A stretch of DNA of 64,000 nt from Pseudothauera rhizosphaerae (lineage in GTDB: Bacteria > Pseudomonadota > Gammaproteobacteria > Burkholderiales > Rhodocyclaceae). This document shows, piece after piece, positions 8,642 to 16,535 of this stretch. Location: NCBI RefSeq assembly GCF_004801305.1, contig NZ_SSOD01000011.1:62001-126000 (forward strand). The letters are read 5' to 3'. The notes under the pieces are model-generated. The model was given only the letters and a program-made list of their open reading frames with translations, was not told the origin of the DNA and did no database searches. The stretch's first letter is position 1, and each line of letters starts with the position of its first letter. The translations under genes were made by a program, and so were the position numbers.

Positions 8642-9789
8642 CCCGACCACAAACCCGCTGCTGTCAAGCGGCGCAACAGGGCGCCCCGCTTCGCATGGGG
8701 CACCAGGAAGCGGCGCAAGGCGCACTCGAATTCCTTCGGGGTGGACGTCAGCACGTAGGCTTCCGCCAGATCGGTGAGCGCTCGCACCGCATACTCGTAG
8801 CCCAAGGCCGTGCCGCGCCTGGCCTGGGCATCGATGGCCTCCCAGCGTTGATCCACTTCGGCCATCAGGCGCTGCAATTCCTCTTCACGCTCGCGACGAC
8901 GTTTAGCCTCCTCCTTCGCACTTTCTTGCGCCTCATGCTCCTGCCTTACGAGAGCAAGCGATTCAGCCAGTTCGCTCAACTCGGCCACGCTGCGCCTGCG
9001 CGCGCCGGGTTCAGCGGGCAGTCGCAGCGCTTTCAGCCAGGCAGCGTGGCGGCCCCTGACGTGTCGTTCCGCTTCCTGTCCCCGACCCTGAGCGAGCAGC
9101 TTCAACACGTCCAGCATCGCCTCGCGGGGCCATGTTTCCAACCAGACGTCGAGACACCCGTCGTCCCCCTCGGTTGTCTGCGGCATCGGCGCGCTGCCGG
9201 CCGCCGCCGCGGCCAGCATGTCCGAGTCGATCTCCAGGAATTCGGCCAGCGCCTGCTGCGCCGGGGACAAGGCCGACAAGCCCGCCGGCACCTCGGGTTC
9301 CGCTTCATCGCCGGACAACTCCCCGGCGCCGGCCAGCCAGCCCAAGTAGAGCGGCCTCAGATCGCCGCGCAGCAACTCGTCGCGCAGCGGCAGCAGGCGC
9401 TGCATCCAGCCGCTGCCGTTGTCCATGCCGAAGCGGTCGTAGTTCTCGCTCTCGTACAGCGACCAATGGACGATCCAGTGCGCGCTGGTCTTGTCGAAAT
9501 CAAGTACGTGCCGAACGGCGAACGCCTCCAGCTCTACCCGACAGAACGCGTCCCGCGGCACCCGCAGGGCCAGGCGGCAACTGCACCAGCAGGAAGTGTA
9601 GACGAGGGTATCGAAATGGCGCCGCATCCAGTCGGCCGGATCGGCCTTCAGGTCGCCCCACTCGTAGTGGTTGACGAAGCCTGATGGAGAGATCTGCGCC
9701 CGGCTGGACACGGCGCGCAGTTCCGTCATTTCGGCGTGGCTGAGCGGTCGATCGATGGCGGCGAATTCGTAGTATTGGTATTCGCTCAT
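8638..9789 (-). CDS. conserved hypothetical protein translationally coupled to the primase-helicase
   Basis: The 383-residue protein begins MSEYQYYEFAAIDRPLSHAE. I do not assign it a function. The N-terminal half is aromatic- and acid-rich with a CWCSCR cluster near residue 67. The C-terminal third is a long charged helix (ESAKEEAKRRREREEELQ), probably a coiled coil. Its stop overlaps the primase-helicase ATG by four bases and it begins 13 bases after a third small gene, so the three form one - strand operon. That arrangement makes a partner or specificity role in the same conflict system likely, but this is inference from position only. Confidence 0.75.
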   Translation of the reverse strand: MSEYQYYEFAAIDRPLSHAEMTELRAVSSRAQISPSGFVNHYEWGDLKADPADWMRRHFDTLVYTSCWCSCRLALRVPRDAFCRVELEAFAVRHVLDFDKTSAHWIVHWSLYESENYDRFGMDNGSGWMQRLLPLRDELLRGDLRPLYLGWLAGAGELSGDEAEPEVPAGLSALSPAQQALAEFLEIDSDMLAAAAAGSAPMPQTTEGDDGCLDVWLETWPREAMLDVLKLLAQGRGQEAERHVRGRHAAWLKALRLPAEPGARRRSVAELSELAESLALVRQEHEAQESAKEEAKRRREREEELQRLMAEVDQRWEAIDAQARRGTALGYEYAVRALTDLAEAYVLTSTPKEFECALRRFLVPHAKRGALLRRLTAAGLWSG

Positions 9790-9802
9790 GAACTCTCGAG
9801 GG

Positions 9803-10150
9803 CTACAGGCCCGTCCCGTCTTTATCCGTCGCTACGGACCGCCGGACGGCCCGAAAGGCAGAATAATCGCCCAAGTGAATGTACAAATGGCCATGCAATT
9901 CGCCGTCAACGATTTCGGCGATTCCACGGCCGGACATTTCATCGCCTTCATCGGCCCCCTCCCAGGTGAAGTCGACGCGCCGCCCCTGTCGCCGACAATC
10001 CATCTGCCCCTGTACCAAACCGAACTGGAAGCGCCCCGATCGGGCGGTTTCGAAGGTGACGTGGCCCGGCACCTCCATATCCACATAGTCCTGATCCCAG
10101 GCACTCATCCAAACGATGCGCCAGGTGCCGGTAAAGAGGTTCGCGGACAT
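9803..10150 (-). CDS. small conserved hypothetical protein, first gene of the primase-helicase operon
   Basis: The 115-residue protein (MSANLFTGTWRIV...) has no signal peptide or membrane segment. It shows a compact alternating pattern of beta strands with conserved-looking WDQDYVD, GHVTF, WEGADEGDEM and GRGIAEI motifs. Similar small proteins of this style are common and uncharacterised in proteobacteria; I know of no assigned activity. It ends 13 bases before the 383-aa gene and is probably the promoter-proximal member of this operon. Confidence 0.65.
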   Translation of the reverse strand: MSANLFTGTWRIVWMSAWDQDYVDMEVPGHVTFETARSGRFQFGLVQGQMDCRRQGRRVDFTWEGADEGDEMSGRGIAEIVDGELHGHLYIHLGDYSAFRAVRRSVATDKDGTGL

Positions 10151-10170
10151 ACCGACTCCTCAAATGACAG

Positions 10171-10650
10171 TCAGGGCAGAGCCTGTGCAGTGCCGGCGTC
10201 GAAATGCCGTCGAGATGCCAGAATGCCGGAGCAATCTTGCCCTGTTCCGCCGCAGACTTGCCGAATTCGTCGAAACAGACACACAGTTGGCGAACCTAGC
10301 CACACATCGGCCACCAGTTGGCACGCCATCGCCCTCGACAGCATGAACCGTTCGTATGATGCCAGCCCGTTGTCCAGCATGGCCAGCCTACCCTGCGGCC
10401 CCATTCCCAGATGCAGTCAGCGCTCCGAAAAAACACCGGGCCGTGGCAATACGTCGTACAAAGGACTCAGCCGCCAGCCGGGCAAGCGCGGATCCCGGAC
10501 GAAGCAGCGGTTACACAAGTGGTCGTCGTTGCTGCTGACAATGATGTTGAACACCATCCATTTGAACAACGCCTCGTTATCCCGCCGGACGGCGTTGAGG
10601 CTCCCTGGCGACCTGTAAGCAGGCGAAGGCCGGTGCCATGCGGGCAAAAC
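10171..10650 (-). pseudogene. degraded hipA-like toxin gene, C-terminal remnants
   Basis: Two - strand stretches in different frames keep HipA-family features. The stretch at 10417-10647 reads FKWMVFNIIVSSNDDHLCN and then RDPRLPGWRLSPLYDVLP, matching the kinase catalytic loop and DFG-like region of HipA toxins. The stretch at 10171-10404 contains ERFMLSRAMACQLVADVW, like the C-terminal helices. The N-terminal half and any HipB antitoxin are missing, and the frame change between the two parts means no functional product. The remnant lies directly before a toxin-antitoxin pair, consistent with turnover of such modules in this island. Confidence 0.7.
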
Positions 10651-10673
10651 GTCGTCCTTGATCCCTCTCGGAC

Positions 10674-10694
10674 TAGTCTATAAACTGGTCTATA
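10674..10694 (+). promoter_or_regulatory. direct-repeat operator candidate upstream of the antitoxin gene
   Basis: TAGTCTATA (10674-10682) and TGGTCTATA (10686-10694) repeat with a 12-base period just before the ribosome site GGAG (10701-10704) of the antitoxin gene. Phd/VapB-type antitoxins usually repress their own promoter, so this is a plausible binding site. Confidence 0.5.
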
Positions 10695-10710
10695 TCAATT
10701 GGAGAATACC

Positions 10711-10956
10711 ATGAACCTTGAAATCGGCTCGTATGAAGCCAAGACCAAGCTGCCGGAGTTGCTCCGCGGCGTACAGGCGGGCCAACGCTACACGATCACC
10801 CTGCGTGGTGAACCGGTTGCTGACCTGGTGCCAGCCGAAGGCATCAGGCAAGCAGATGCCGCGGCGGCCGTCGAGGCAATGCGCCAGTTCATGCGCGCAG
10901 CGCCGCCCGTCAAGGGGCTCGATCTCAAGGCGCTGATCAACGAAGGCCGGGCATGA
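10711..10956 (+). CDS. Phd/YefM-type antitoxin
   Basis: The 81-residue protein starts MNLEIGSYEAKTKLPELL, the typical N-terminus of Phd/YefM-family antitoxins (short DNA-binding fold, then TLRGEPVADLVP). The C-terminal helix should wrap the toxin. The ATG at 10711 follows GGAGAATACC; a TTG four codons earlier overlaps that ribosome site and is less likely. The stop overlaps the toxin ATG (ATGA at 10953-10956), the usual coupling in type II modules. It probably neutralises the PIN-domain toxin encoded next and represses the operon through the direct repeats upstream. Confidence 0.87.
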   Translation: MNLEIGSYEAKTKLPELLRGVQAGQRYTITLRGEPVADLVPAEGIRQADAAAAVEAMRQFMRAAPPVKGLDLKALINEGRA

Positions 10957-11378
10957 GTTTCGTGCTCGACAACTCGGTGGCGATGTGCTGGCTGCTGGCC
11001 GATGGCAAGCCTGCCGATGTGGCTTACGCCGAGACCGTGCTGGATGCACTGCAGGAACGGCAGGCGCTAGTCCCATCGCTGTGGGCGTTGGAGGCTGGCA
11101 ATGTCATCGCCAGGGGCGAGGCCAAAGGGCTGCTCACCGAGGCCCGTTCCCAAGCGTTCGTCATCCTCCTGGGGAGGCTGAACATCGCGACGGATACGGC
11201 CACGGCGGCGCACGCCCTGGGCGACACCCTGCACCTGGCCCGGCGCTACAAGCTGTCGGCCTACGACGCGGCGTACCTGGAATTGGCCCTGCGAACCGGC
11301 TCACCGCTTGCGACACTGGACGCAGACCTCAAGAAGGCAGCGCGGGCCGCGGGCGTGCAACCATTCGCCCCGAATTGA
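10953..11378 (+). CDS. VapC-type PIN-domain ribonuclease toxin
   Basis: The 141-residue PIN-domain protein keeps its acidic metal-binding residues: Asp in VLDNSVAMCW near residue 6, Glu in LWALEAGNV near 47, Asp in SAYDAAYLELA near 104 and Asp in TLDADLKKAA near 122. VapC toxins cleave RNA, often initiator tRNA or rRNA; the target here is unknown. All four acidic positions are present and the length is normal, so the gene looks intact. It overlaps the antitoxin gene by four bases. Confidence 0.9.
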   Translation: MSFVLDNSVAMCWLLADGKPADVAYAETVLDALQERQALVPSLWALEAGNVIARGEAKGLLTEARSQAFVILLGRLNIATDTATAAHALGDTLHLARRYKLSAYDAAYLELALRTGSPLATLDADLKKAARAAGVQPFAPN

Positions 11379-11792
11379 CCAATGGAAAGTCAGCACCCAG
11401 ATGCCTACGAGATCCGCGTCGCCGGAGCATCACGCGTGCGATACAGGGAACGGGGCGCCCTTACCTGCCGTAGCCAACGCCCTGTTAGTCGGGCGGGTGG
11501 CAGATACTCGGCCGGAGCTGCCGTGTAGCCTCTGCGGGCCGAACAGCTGCAGTTTGCTTTATTGCTGCTGTTCATTGGGCTTCAGATCTGAATGGCCGCT
11601 TTTCCCGCGACCGAGCGGCAAAGCCCCGCCCGAAGCAGACCGCGGGTTGATCCGTTCGAAGTTGCGCAAGCAGAAAGTCGATTCTGGTACGCACGATTCG
11701 CTCAGCTACTGCAAGCATATCGATATGCCGCACTTGTTACTAGAGAGAGTCTGCGTGAATCAAATATCCAAAAAGAGGGGAGGATGCTGGAT
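11379..11792. other. intergenic stretch before the CBASS locus, no gene recognised
   Basis: About 410 bases with only unconvincing short frames. It contains a perfect 12-base palindrome TTCAGATCTGAA at 11581-11592 and a purine-rich ribosome site at about 11774-11783 for the next gene. The promoter of the WYL regulator should lie here. Base composition becomes more AT-rich towards the right. Confidence 0.5.
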
Positions 11793-12863
11793 ATGCCTCA
11801 GAGACATCCTGCAGTACGGTGTACAGACAACCCAAGCATGGTCCGAAAACGCGCAGATATAGGCGGGGCGAAGCGGCAACGCGTCACCAAGATCAGTCTC
11901 CAACGAATCGCCAAGATTGTCCGAATGATTCGCAAGAAGCGTGTCGTTCCAATGCGGAACTTCCTAGAGGAATTCGAAGGCGTTTCGCGAAAGACAATTA
12001 CCAGAGACATCGACTTTCTTCGAGACCGATTCGAGTGCCCGATTGAATGGAGTCGTAGCAAAGGTGGATGGGTCATTGAAGATGAAGGTCGTTTCGAGCT
12101 TCCTGGGGTTTGGTTTGAAGCCTCCGAGGTATTTGCCCTCCTTATGATGTTACACTTGGTAGAAGGGGTTCAGCCAGGGTTGCTTGAGGAGCACCTCGGC
12201 CCGCTGAAAAACAGGCTGAGGCGCATGCTTGCTGTAGGTGCTCCAAGAGCGAATATTGAGCACAAGGTCAAGCTCATTCATTTCGCTCCGCGCATTGTCG
12301 ATCCCAAGCACTTCCAAGTGTTGGCGAGCGCCCTCCTTGATGGCAAGAAGCTTCGCATCCAGTATAGGGTGCGTGATCGACAAGAAGTCACCGAACGGAC
12401 CATTTCTCCACAGCAATTGGTTCACTATAGAGAAAATTGGATTCTCGACGCTTGGTGCCATGAACGTAAGGCACTTCGCTCCTTCTCTTTGGAAGCCATT
12501 CAGCACGTTCAGGTCTTGGACGAGGTCGCTCTCGAAGTCTCTCAAGAGGAAATGCGGGACCACTTCCAGAGCGGATATGGAATTTTTGCGGGTGTTGCCA
12601 AGAACCGCGCCTCCCTAAAGTTCAGTCCAAGGCGTGCCGAGATGGTCGCCATGGAGACGTGGCACCCCGATCAAACCAGCCAAACCCTTAACGACGGCAG
12701 CTATGTCCTCGATGTGCCTTACTCCGATGACCGGGAACTTGTCATGGATGTACTGAGGCATGGGCCCGAAGTCGAGGTACTTGCCCCGCCGGAGTTGCGG
12801 CAAAAGGTCTACGAAACATTGTGCGCCGCCGCAAAAAAATATTGCCCAAATCCGGCTCAGTAG
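11793..12863 (+). CDS. capW: WYL-domain transcriptional regulator, probable CapW of the CBASS locus
   Basis: The 356-residue protein has an N-terminal winged helix-turn-helix (KISLQRIAKIVRMIRKK ... SRKTITRDIDFL), a central WYL domain (IQYRVRDRQEVTERTISPQQLVHYRENWILDAW) and a C-terminal extension region ending near VLAPPELRQ. WYL proteins next to CBASS operons (CapW) repress them until phage infection. Here it precedes the effector and nucleotidyltransferase genes on the same strand. I chose the ATG at 11793 because AGAGGGGAGG ends nine bases upstream; an ATG at 11784 touches that site and a longer frame from 11592 has no support. Symbol given by context and domain order, not by close similarity. 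Confidence 0.82.
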   Translation: MPQRHPAVRCTDNPSMVRKRADIGGAKRQRVTKISLQRIAKIVRMIRKKRVVPMRNFLEEFEGVSRKTITRDIDFLRDRFECPIEWSRSKGGWVIEDEGRFELPGVWFEASEVFALLMMLHLVEGVQPGLLEEHLGPLKNRLRRMLAVGAPRANIEHKVKLIHFAPRIVDPKHFQVLASALLDGKKLRIQYRVRDRQEVTERTISPQQLVHYRENWILDAWCHERKALRSFSLEAIQHVQVLDEVALEVSQEEMRDHFQSGYGIFAGVAKNRASLKFSPRRAEMVAMETWHPDQTSQTLNDGSYVLDVPYSDDRELVMDVLRHGPEVEVLAPPELRQKVYETLCAAAKKYCPNPAQ

Positions 12864-12879
12864 GACATTCTTTGTCCTA
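12861..12879. promoter_or_regulatory. palindromic operator candidate overlapping the WYL gene stop
   Basis: TAGGACA (12861-12867) and TGTCCTA (12873-12879) form a perfect seven-base inverted repeat with a five-base centre. The first three bases are the stop codon of the WYL regulator. It has no T-run, so an operator fits better than a terminator. A dimeric WYL repressor binding here would control the genes that follow. Confidence 0.4.
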
Positions 12880-12933
12880 GTGCCTCCTTCAGAATGTGCC
12901 CAAGCTCGAGATTAGTCCCGAATTGGAGCCAGG

Positions 12934-13218
12934 ATGAAGATCAAATTTGCACACCCTCGTGAACGCGCTCGGAGCGGTGGCTGGATCAATTTCGCCGTCT
13001 TCGATGTGCGCTCCAGCTCCGGAACTAGCGCAGACAACTCTCAGTTAATCGCGCAACTGACTCTCGAGCCCGAGCAGCGTTCCTCCGGGGGTAGGCCAAG
13101 CTGCCCTAGCTTTCACGAACGGTGGGCGGCTAAACGTGATATTGGCAACGGTCGATTCATGGAGCAGAAGAAGGGCGGCGACCCGTTTAAGGGCGTTCGC
13201 AAGGAAAAGCGTAATTAG
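12934..13218 (+). CDS. small hypothetical protein within the CBASS locus, possibly frameshifted
   Basis: The 94-residue frame starts MKIKFAHPRERARSGGW after GGAGCCAGG. The first 45 residues look like real coding sequence. From about 13085 the +1-shifted frame reads QAALAFTNGGRLNVILA, which looks more protein-like than the annotated frame (ending KGVRKEKRN), so a frameshift is possible. No function is recognised. Its place between the probable CapW gene and the Cap15-like effector suggests an accessory CBASS gene or a small insertion. Confidence 0.45.
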   Translation: MKIKFAHPRERARSGGWINFAVFDVRSSSGTSADNSQLIAQLTLEPEQRSSGGRPSCPSFHERWAAKRDIGNGRFMEQKKGGDPFKGVRKEKRN

Positions 13219-13260
13219 CCAACGAGCCCACCCACACTTACACGGAAATTGGAGTCAGCA

Positions 13261-13473
13261 ATGTCTCACTACTACATCAACAAAAATCAACAGGCCAACG
13301 GTGACCATGAAGTTCACATTGACACCTGTTCCTACCTGCCGTCTGAGCCCAACAGGATCTATCTCGGCAACTATTATTCCTGCGCACCTGCGGTTGCCGA
13401 GGCGAAGCGTCGCTGGCCTACGAACAGAATCAATGGCTGCTTCTATTGTTGCCGTCCTTGCCATACCAGCTAA
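13261..13473 (+). CDS. small cysteine-rich protein within the CBASS locus
   Basis: The 70-residue protein starts MSHYYINKNQQANGDHEVH after a GGAG ribosome site. It contains DTCSYLP, YLGNYYSC and a C-terminal CFYCCRPCH cluster that could bind zinc. Short proteins with this pattern (N-terminal YxxNKNxQxNGDHEVH, then conserved cysteines, ending in C-H) recur in diverse bacteria as uncharacterised genes; I know of no function. It is co-directional with the CBASS genes and followed at its stop by inverted repeats, so it may be co-transcribed with them. Confidence 0.7.
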   Translation: MSHYYINKNQQANGDHEVHIDTCSYLPSEPNRIYLGNYYSCAPAVAEAKRRWPTNRINGCFYCCRPCHTS

Positions 13474-13498
13474 CCAGAAAGACTGGTTGACTTAACCA
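13472..13498. promoter_or_regulatory. overlapping inverted repeats upstream of the effector gene
   Basis: AACCAG (13472-13477) pairs with CTGGTT (13483-13488) across a five-base centre, and TGGTT (13484-13488) pairs with AACCA (13494-13498) across another five-base centre. The layout resembles the repeat at 12861-12879 in spacing though not in sequence. Either an operator for the effector/nucleotidyltransferase pair or an RNA hairpin is possible. Confidence 0.35.
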
Positions 13499-13577
13499 CT
13501 ATGAATACGTGCGATGTTTTTCGGGGTGGAAGTGCTCAGGCCACGGTCTTGATTAGAGCAAGCTAGCAGGAAAAATT

Positions 13578-14216
13578 TTGGCCTCAAATCATGAATATGC
13601 GGTAATCGGACACAGTCGCGCGACGGTTGGTCGATTTCTTGGAATCGGAGCGGGATTGGCTAGTTCAGGCGTGGCAGTTCTACTCGCCACTGCAATAACT
13701 TATGCCGAACGCTGGGGTTTCTTTCACGCCCAAGCGTTTTGGACGTTACCGATGACAGCGGCCATTTTCTACACTTTGGGTCACCTTGCTTTTGATAAGT
13801 GGGCTTGGCGAACGTGGTTGATCCATTTCGTTCTAGACATTCCTGACTTGCGTGGCAAGTGGGACTGCGTTGGTGAGACCATAGACCCCACTACTGGCGC
13901 GGTTACGTACAACTGGACTGCGGAAGTCACGATTTCGCAGGGTTGGGAAAAGATCAGGATTTACTCCCAAACGAAGCACTCGCGTTCGCGTAGTGTTGCC
14001 GCTTCCATCGTGATGGAAGAAAACGTCGGCTATATCCTGATGTACAGCTACCGCAACGAGCCACGCCCCGGGGAGCCTGAACTGAAGGCGCACCACGGCT
14101 ATGCTGAGTGGCACATCGCTGCCGATGGCGCCTCCGCTGAGGCCACTTATTTCAATGGTGGAGGCCGCTACACAGGCGGCCGCATGAAACTTACGAGAAA
14201 GACCCGTGGCAACTGA
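13578..14216 (+). CDS. cap15: Cap15-like CBASS effector (two membrane helices plus beta-barrel)
   Basis: The 212-residue protein has two membrane helices (about residues 20-45, GIGAGLASSGVAVLLATAI, and 55-70, TLPMTAAIFYTLGHLAF). A beta-rich domain starts at DIPDLRGKWDCVGE and ends FNGGGRYTGGRMKLTRK. This matches Cap15 effectors, in which a beta-barrel binds the cyclic nucleotide signal and the helices oligomerise to disrupt the inner membrane. No in-frame ATG exists before the first helix; a TTG at 13578 follows AGCAGGAAAAATT and is the likely start, which would keep expression of a lethal protein low. The end overlaps the nucleotidyltransferase start by 11 bases. Confidence 0.82.
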   Translation: MASNHEYAVIGHSRATVGRFLGIGAGLASSGVAVLLATAITYAERWGFFHAQAFWTLPMTAAIFYTLGHLAFDKWAWRTWLIHFVLDIPDLRGKWDCVGETIDPTTGAVTYNWTAEVTISQGWEKIRIYSQTKHSRSRSVAASIVMEENVGYILMYSYRNEPRPGEPELKAHHGYAEWHIAADGASAEATYFNGGGRYTGGRMKLTRKTRGN

Positions 14217-15312
14217 CTACGCAAACCGCATCGGCAGAGTTAATGCACGACGCAACAATACCGCAGTTGAGCGCTTTACCGAAAGTGTGTCGTTTGCTGC
14301 GGCCAGTGCTTTCGGTGATTCGGTGACCAAGGGCTACCAAAGCAAGACGAAATCCAAGAGTTTTCAGTACGCACTGGTGTCCATGCAAGAGGTCGATCCT
14401 CAATACACAGCCATTAGCTATCGCGAGGCCGACAGGGTCGCGAAGCAAATTGATTTAGGGCTTTCGAGACGCGGAAGGACCGTGAGCATCGAACTCCAAG
14501 GTTCGCTGCCACTGAACGTGCATTTGAGGCGCGTGAGCGACGTGGATATGCTCGTATGGCCGTGGAGCTTCTTCGTCTTTGACGGCTACGGGATTGCCGC
14601 CTCCAGCTATTCAGTCAGTACAAAGAACACTGTTTCCGAAATAACCTCCTTGCGTTCCGAGTGTTGTTCTGTGATCAGTTCTGCATTTCCTGCGGCGAAG
14701 ATCAACGACTCTGGAGCAAAGTGCATCACGGTTTCAGAGGGGTCTCTTCTACGTGAGATCGATGTTGTTCCATCAGTTTTGTATAAAACTGCGACCTATC
14801 AAAAATCGAACAATGACGAGGACAGGGGAGTTCAAATATATGACAATAAACTCTATGAGCTGATCACGAACTACCCCTTCAAAGTTCGAGCCTTGATCAA
14901 TGCAAAGGAAGACCGGACTGGTGGCGGGTGCAAGAAGGCCATTCGCCTTCTCAAAAACATGAAGGAGGACTCCGATACTTTGATCGCGCTGTCCAGCTTT
15001 AACATCATGTCGCTCGTCTATGCAATGCAAGATTCAGACCTAGTGCACTCGTCCTATTACGAAGGGAAAATCGTCACCTCGCTGCAGAGCTGGTTTTTTA
15101 CTCTTGCGCATGATGAAACATATTTGAGGAGGCTCGATACCGTAGATGGAAGCCGGAAGATCATGCAGTCAGCAGCTGATGTCGCAGCGGTTTCGCAAAT
15201 GTCGGAAGAGCTGAATGTGCTGGTGTTGCGGATAGCGCAGGAGTTGCAGTCCGATGTGCCAAACAGCTTCCCAGCGTGGCGCGCCAAGGTCGAAAGTGAG
15301 CTTTTGTTCTAG
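14206..15312 (+). CDS. CBASS cyclic-oligonucleotide synthase (CD-NTase)
   Basis: The 368-residue protein has the nucleotidyltransferase core ELQGSLPLNVHLRRVSDVDM (GS motif plus DVD metal ligands, about residues 97-116) and a third acidic residue in LREIDVVPS near 185. The C-terminal half is helical (KKAIRLLKNMKED ...) as in DncV/cGAS-like enzymes. It should make a cyclic di- or trinucleotide on infection that activates the adjacent Cap15-like effector. The signal and clade cannot be read from sequence by eye. It starts with GTG inside the effector gene (11-base overlap). No Cap2/Cap3 ubiquitin-like or HORMA/TRIP13 genes follow, so this is a minimal type I CBASS. Confidence 0.87.
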   Translation: MATDYANRIGRVNARRNNTAVERFTESVSFAAASAFGDSVTKGYQSKTKSKSFQYALVSMQEVDPQYTAISYREADRVAKQIDLGLSRRGRTVSIELQGSLPLNVHLRRVSDVDMLVWPWSFFVFDGYGIAASSYSVSTKNTVSEITSLRSECCSVISSAFPAAKINDSGAKCITVSEGSLLREIDVVPSVLYKTATYQKSNNDEDRGVQIYDNKLYELITNYPFKVRALINAKEDRTGGGCKKAIRLLKNMKEDSDTLIALSSFNIMSLVYAMQDSDLVHSSYYEGKIVTSLQSWFFTLAHDETYLRRLDTVDGSRKIMQSAADVAAVSQMSEELNVLVLRIAQELQSDVPNSFPAWRAKVESELLF

Positions 15313-15339
15313 CGGTTCGTGCAGTTATCACAAACCGCT
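15311..15339 (+). terminator. hairpin after the CBASS synthase gene
   Basis: AGCGGTT (15311-15317) pairs with AACCGCT (15333-15339), extended by four more bases with one mismatch. Only a weak A/T run follows, so it may be a modest terminator. Confidence 0.4.
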
Positions 15340-15478
15340 ACAAAAATGGTTATCGTTGAAGGTTCGCTGGATGGCTACTTTGGGTCGGTATCGATAATTC
15401 GGGAGCCAAGCGTCGAACGACAGATCCGCCGAACACCTGACGCTCCCCAAGCAGTAACGCAGAGTTGAAAGCTCAATA

Positions 15479-16468
15479 TTATGAATTCCCGCTTGTTCGG
15501 CCACGGGAGTCCGGTCCTGGCAGTGCGGCTGCAGGGGAATCGAAATCCGAATAAAGGTCGGTCATCAATTCGGCTATGTCGGGGCGGCGGGGCAGCAGTT
15601 GCCGCACTGCCTGTTTTTCAGCGATGCCGAGGATGAGGCCGATCTGTCCTACGTCGGCGCCACGCGCGTCCAACCGAACTGCGACCGTACGGCGCAGAAT
15701 CAGGGCCGACAGGCCGCGTAGGTTGATGCGCTTGAATATCTTGCGGTAGGTATCGAGCATCTGCCGACACAGGAAGCGGGGTCTGCCGTCCACATCAAGG
15801 CAGTGCACTGTGTAGGGTTCGCTGGCGTCATTAAGGAAGAGGCGCTCCGAGGGCTCGAATCCCCGGTACGGTGCATCCGCGCCCGGATGTCGACCGCACC
15901 GTTTCATCCGCTGTGCAAGGTAGGCGTCAATCGCCCTGACAGCCGCGGAACTTCGGAAGAACAACGGCCGGGCCTTGCGGTTGACGGACACGCTGGCGCG
16001 TATTTCGGAGTTTGCGCGAACCGTTCCGTCAGGGTTCAAGTAGTCGGAGATTTCGAAGCGTGCGACTTCGAGCGGCCGTGCGCCCGTTGCCAGCACGATG
16101 TGGATAAGTGCCATATCCCGCAATGGCGCTGGGCTGTGCAGGCCGGCGCGGTGGATCACCGTATGGACGTCCTGGTCGGTGAGATTCCGCGGGGGCGCCC
16201 GGGTCAGCCGCGTATCGCCCATTTCGAAACAGCCGAGTGCCGTCTCGACCGCACGTCTGTGGGTACGTAGCGTGCGTACATAGCCGGCGGCTTCAGGGTT
16301 GAGTCCTTCGATGCCGATTTGCCGCTGCAGCATCTTTGCCAGGTACTTGACCCGGCGCTCAATCTCCGTGCGGGTCCGGCCATGGGTCGTTGCGACGGCA
16401 TCGTACGTCATGCCGGCGAGCACTGCCCGCAAGATGACAATGGACAACCGGGTCGAGTCGCTATGCAT
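15479..16468 (-). CDS. tyrosine-recombinase-like protein with degenerate active site
   Basis: The 329-residue protein has the fold-defining first box of phage-integrase-type recombinases (MALIHIVLATGARPLEVARFE, arginine present) and a recognisable second box (LSALILRRTVAVRL). At the second box the usual H-x-L-R reads as L-I-L-R. The following LGH motif reads LGIAEKQAV, and no tyrosine sits where the nucleophile is expected (QLLPRRPD). It may therefore be an inactive or strongly diverged recombinase. The N-terminal 70 residues are helical and rich in Arg. It lies between the CBASS locus and the catabolic genes, where an integration module would be expected. Confidence 0.6.
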   Translation of the reverse strand: MHSDSTRLSIVILRAVLAGMTYDAVATTHGRTRTEIERRVKYLAKMLQRQIGIEGLNPEAAGYVRTLRTHRRAVETALGCFEMGDTRLTRAPPRNLTDQDVHTVIHRAGLHSPAPLRDMALIHIVLATGARPLEVARFEISDYLNPDGTVRANSEIRASVSVNRKARPLFFRSSAAVRAIDAYLAQRMKRCGRHPGADAPYRGFEPSERLFLNDASEPYTVHCLDVDGRPRFLCRQMLDTYRKIFKRINLRGLSALILRRTVAVRLDARGADVGQIGLILGIAEKQAVRQLLPRRPDIAELMTDLYSDFDSPAAALPGPDSRGRTSGNS

Positions 16469-16535
16469 CTTCGGTTCACCGCATGGACATCAGCCCGCTC
16501 CCGATATGCGCGTCGATCCAGACACTGTCCATGGG

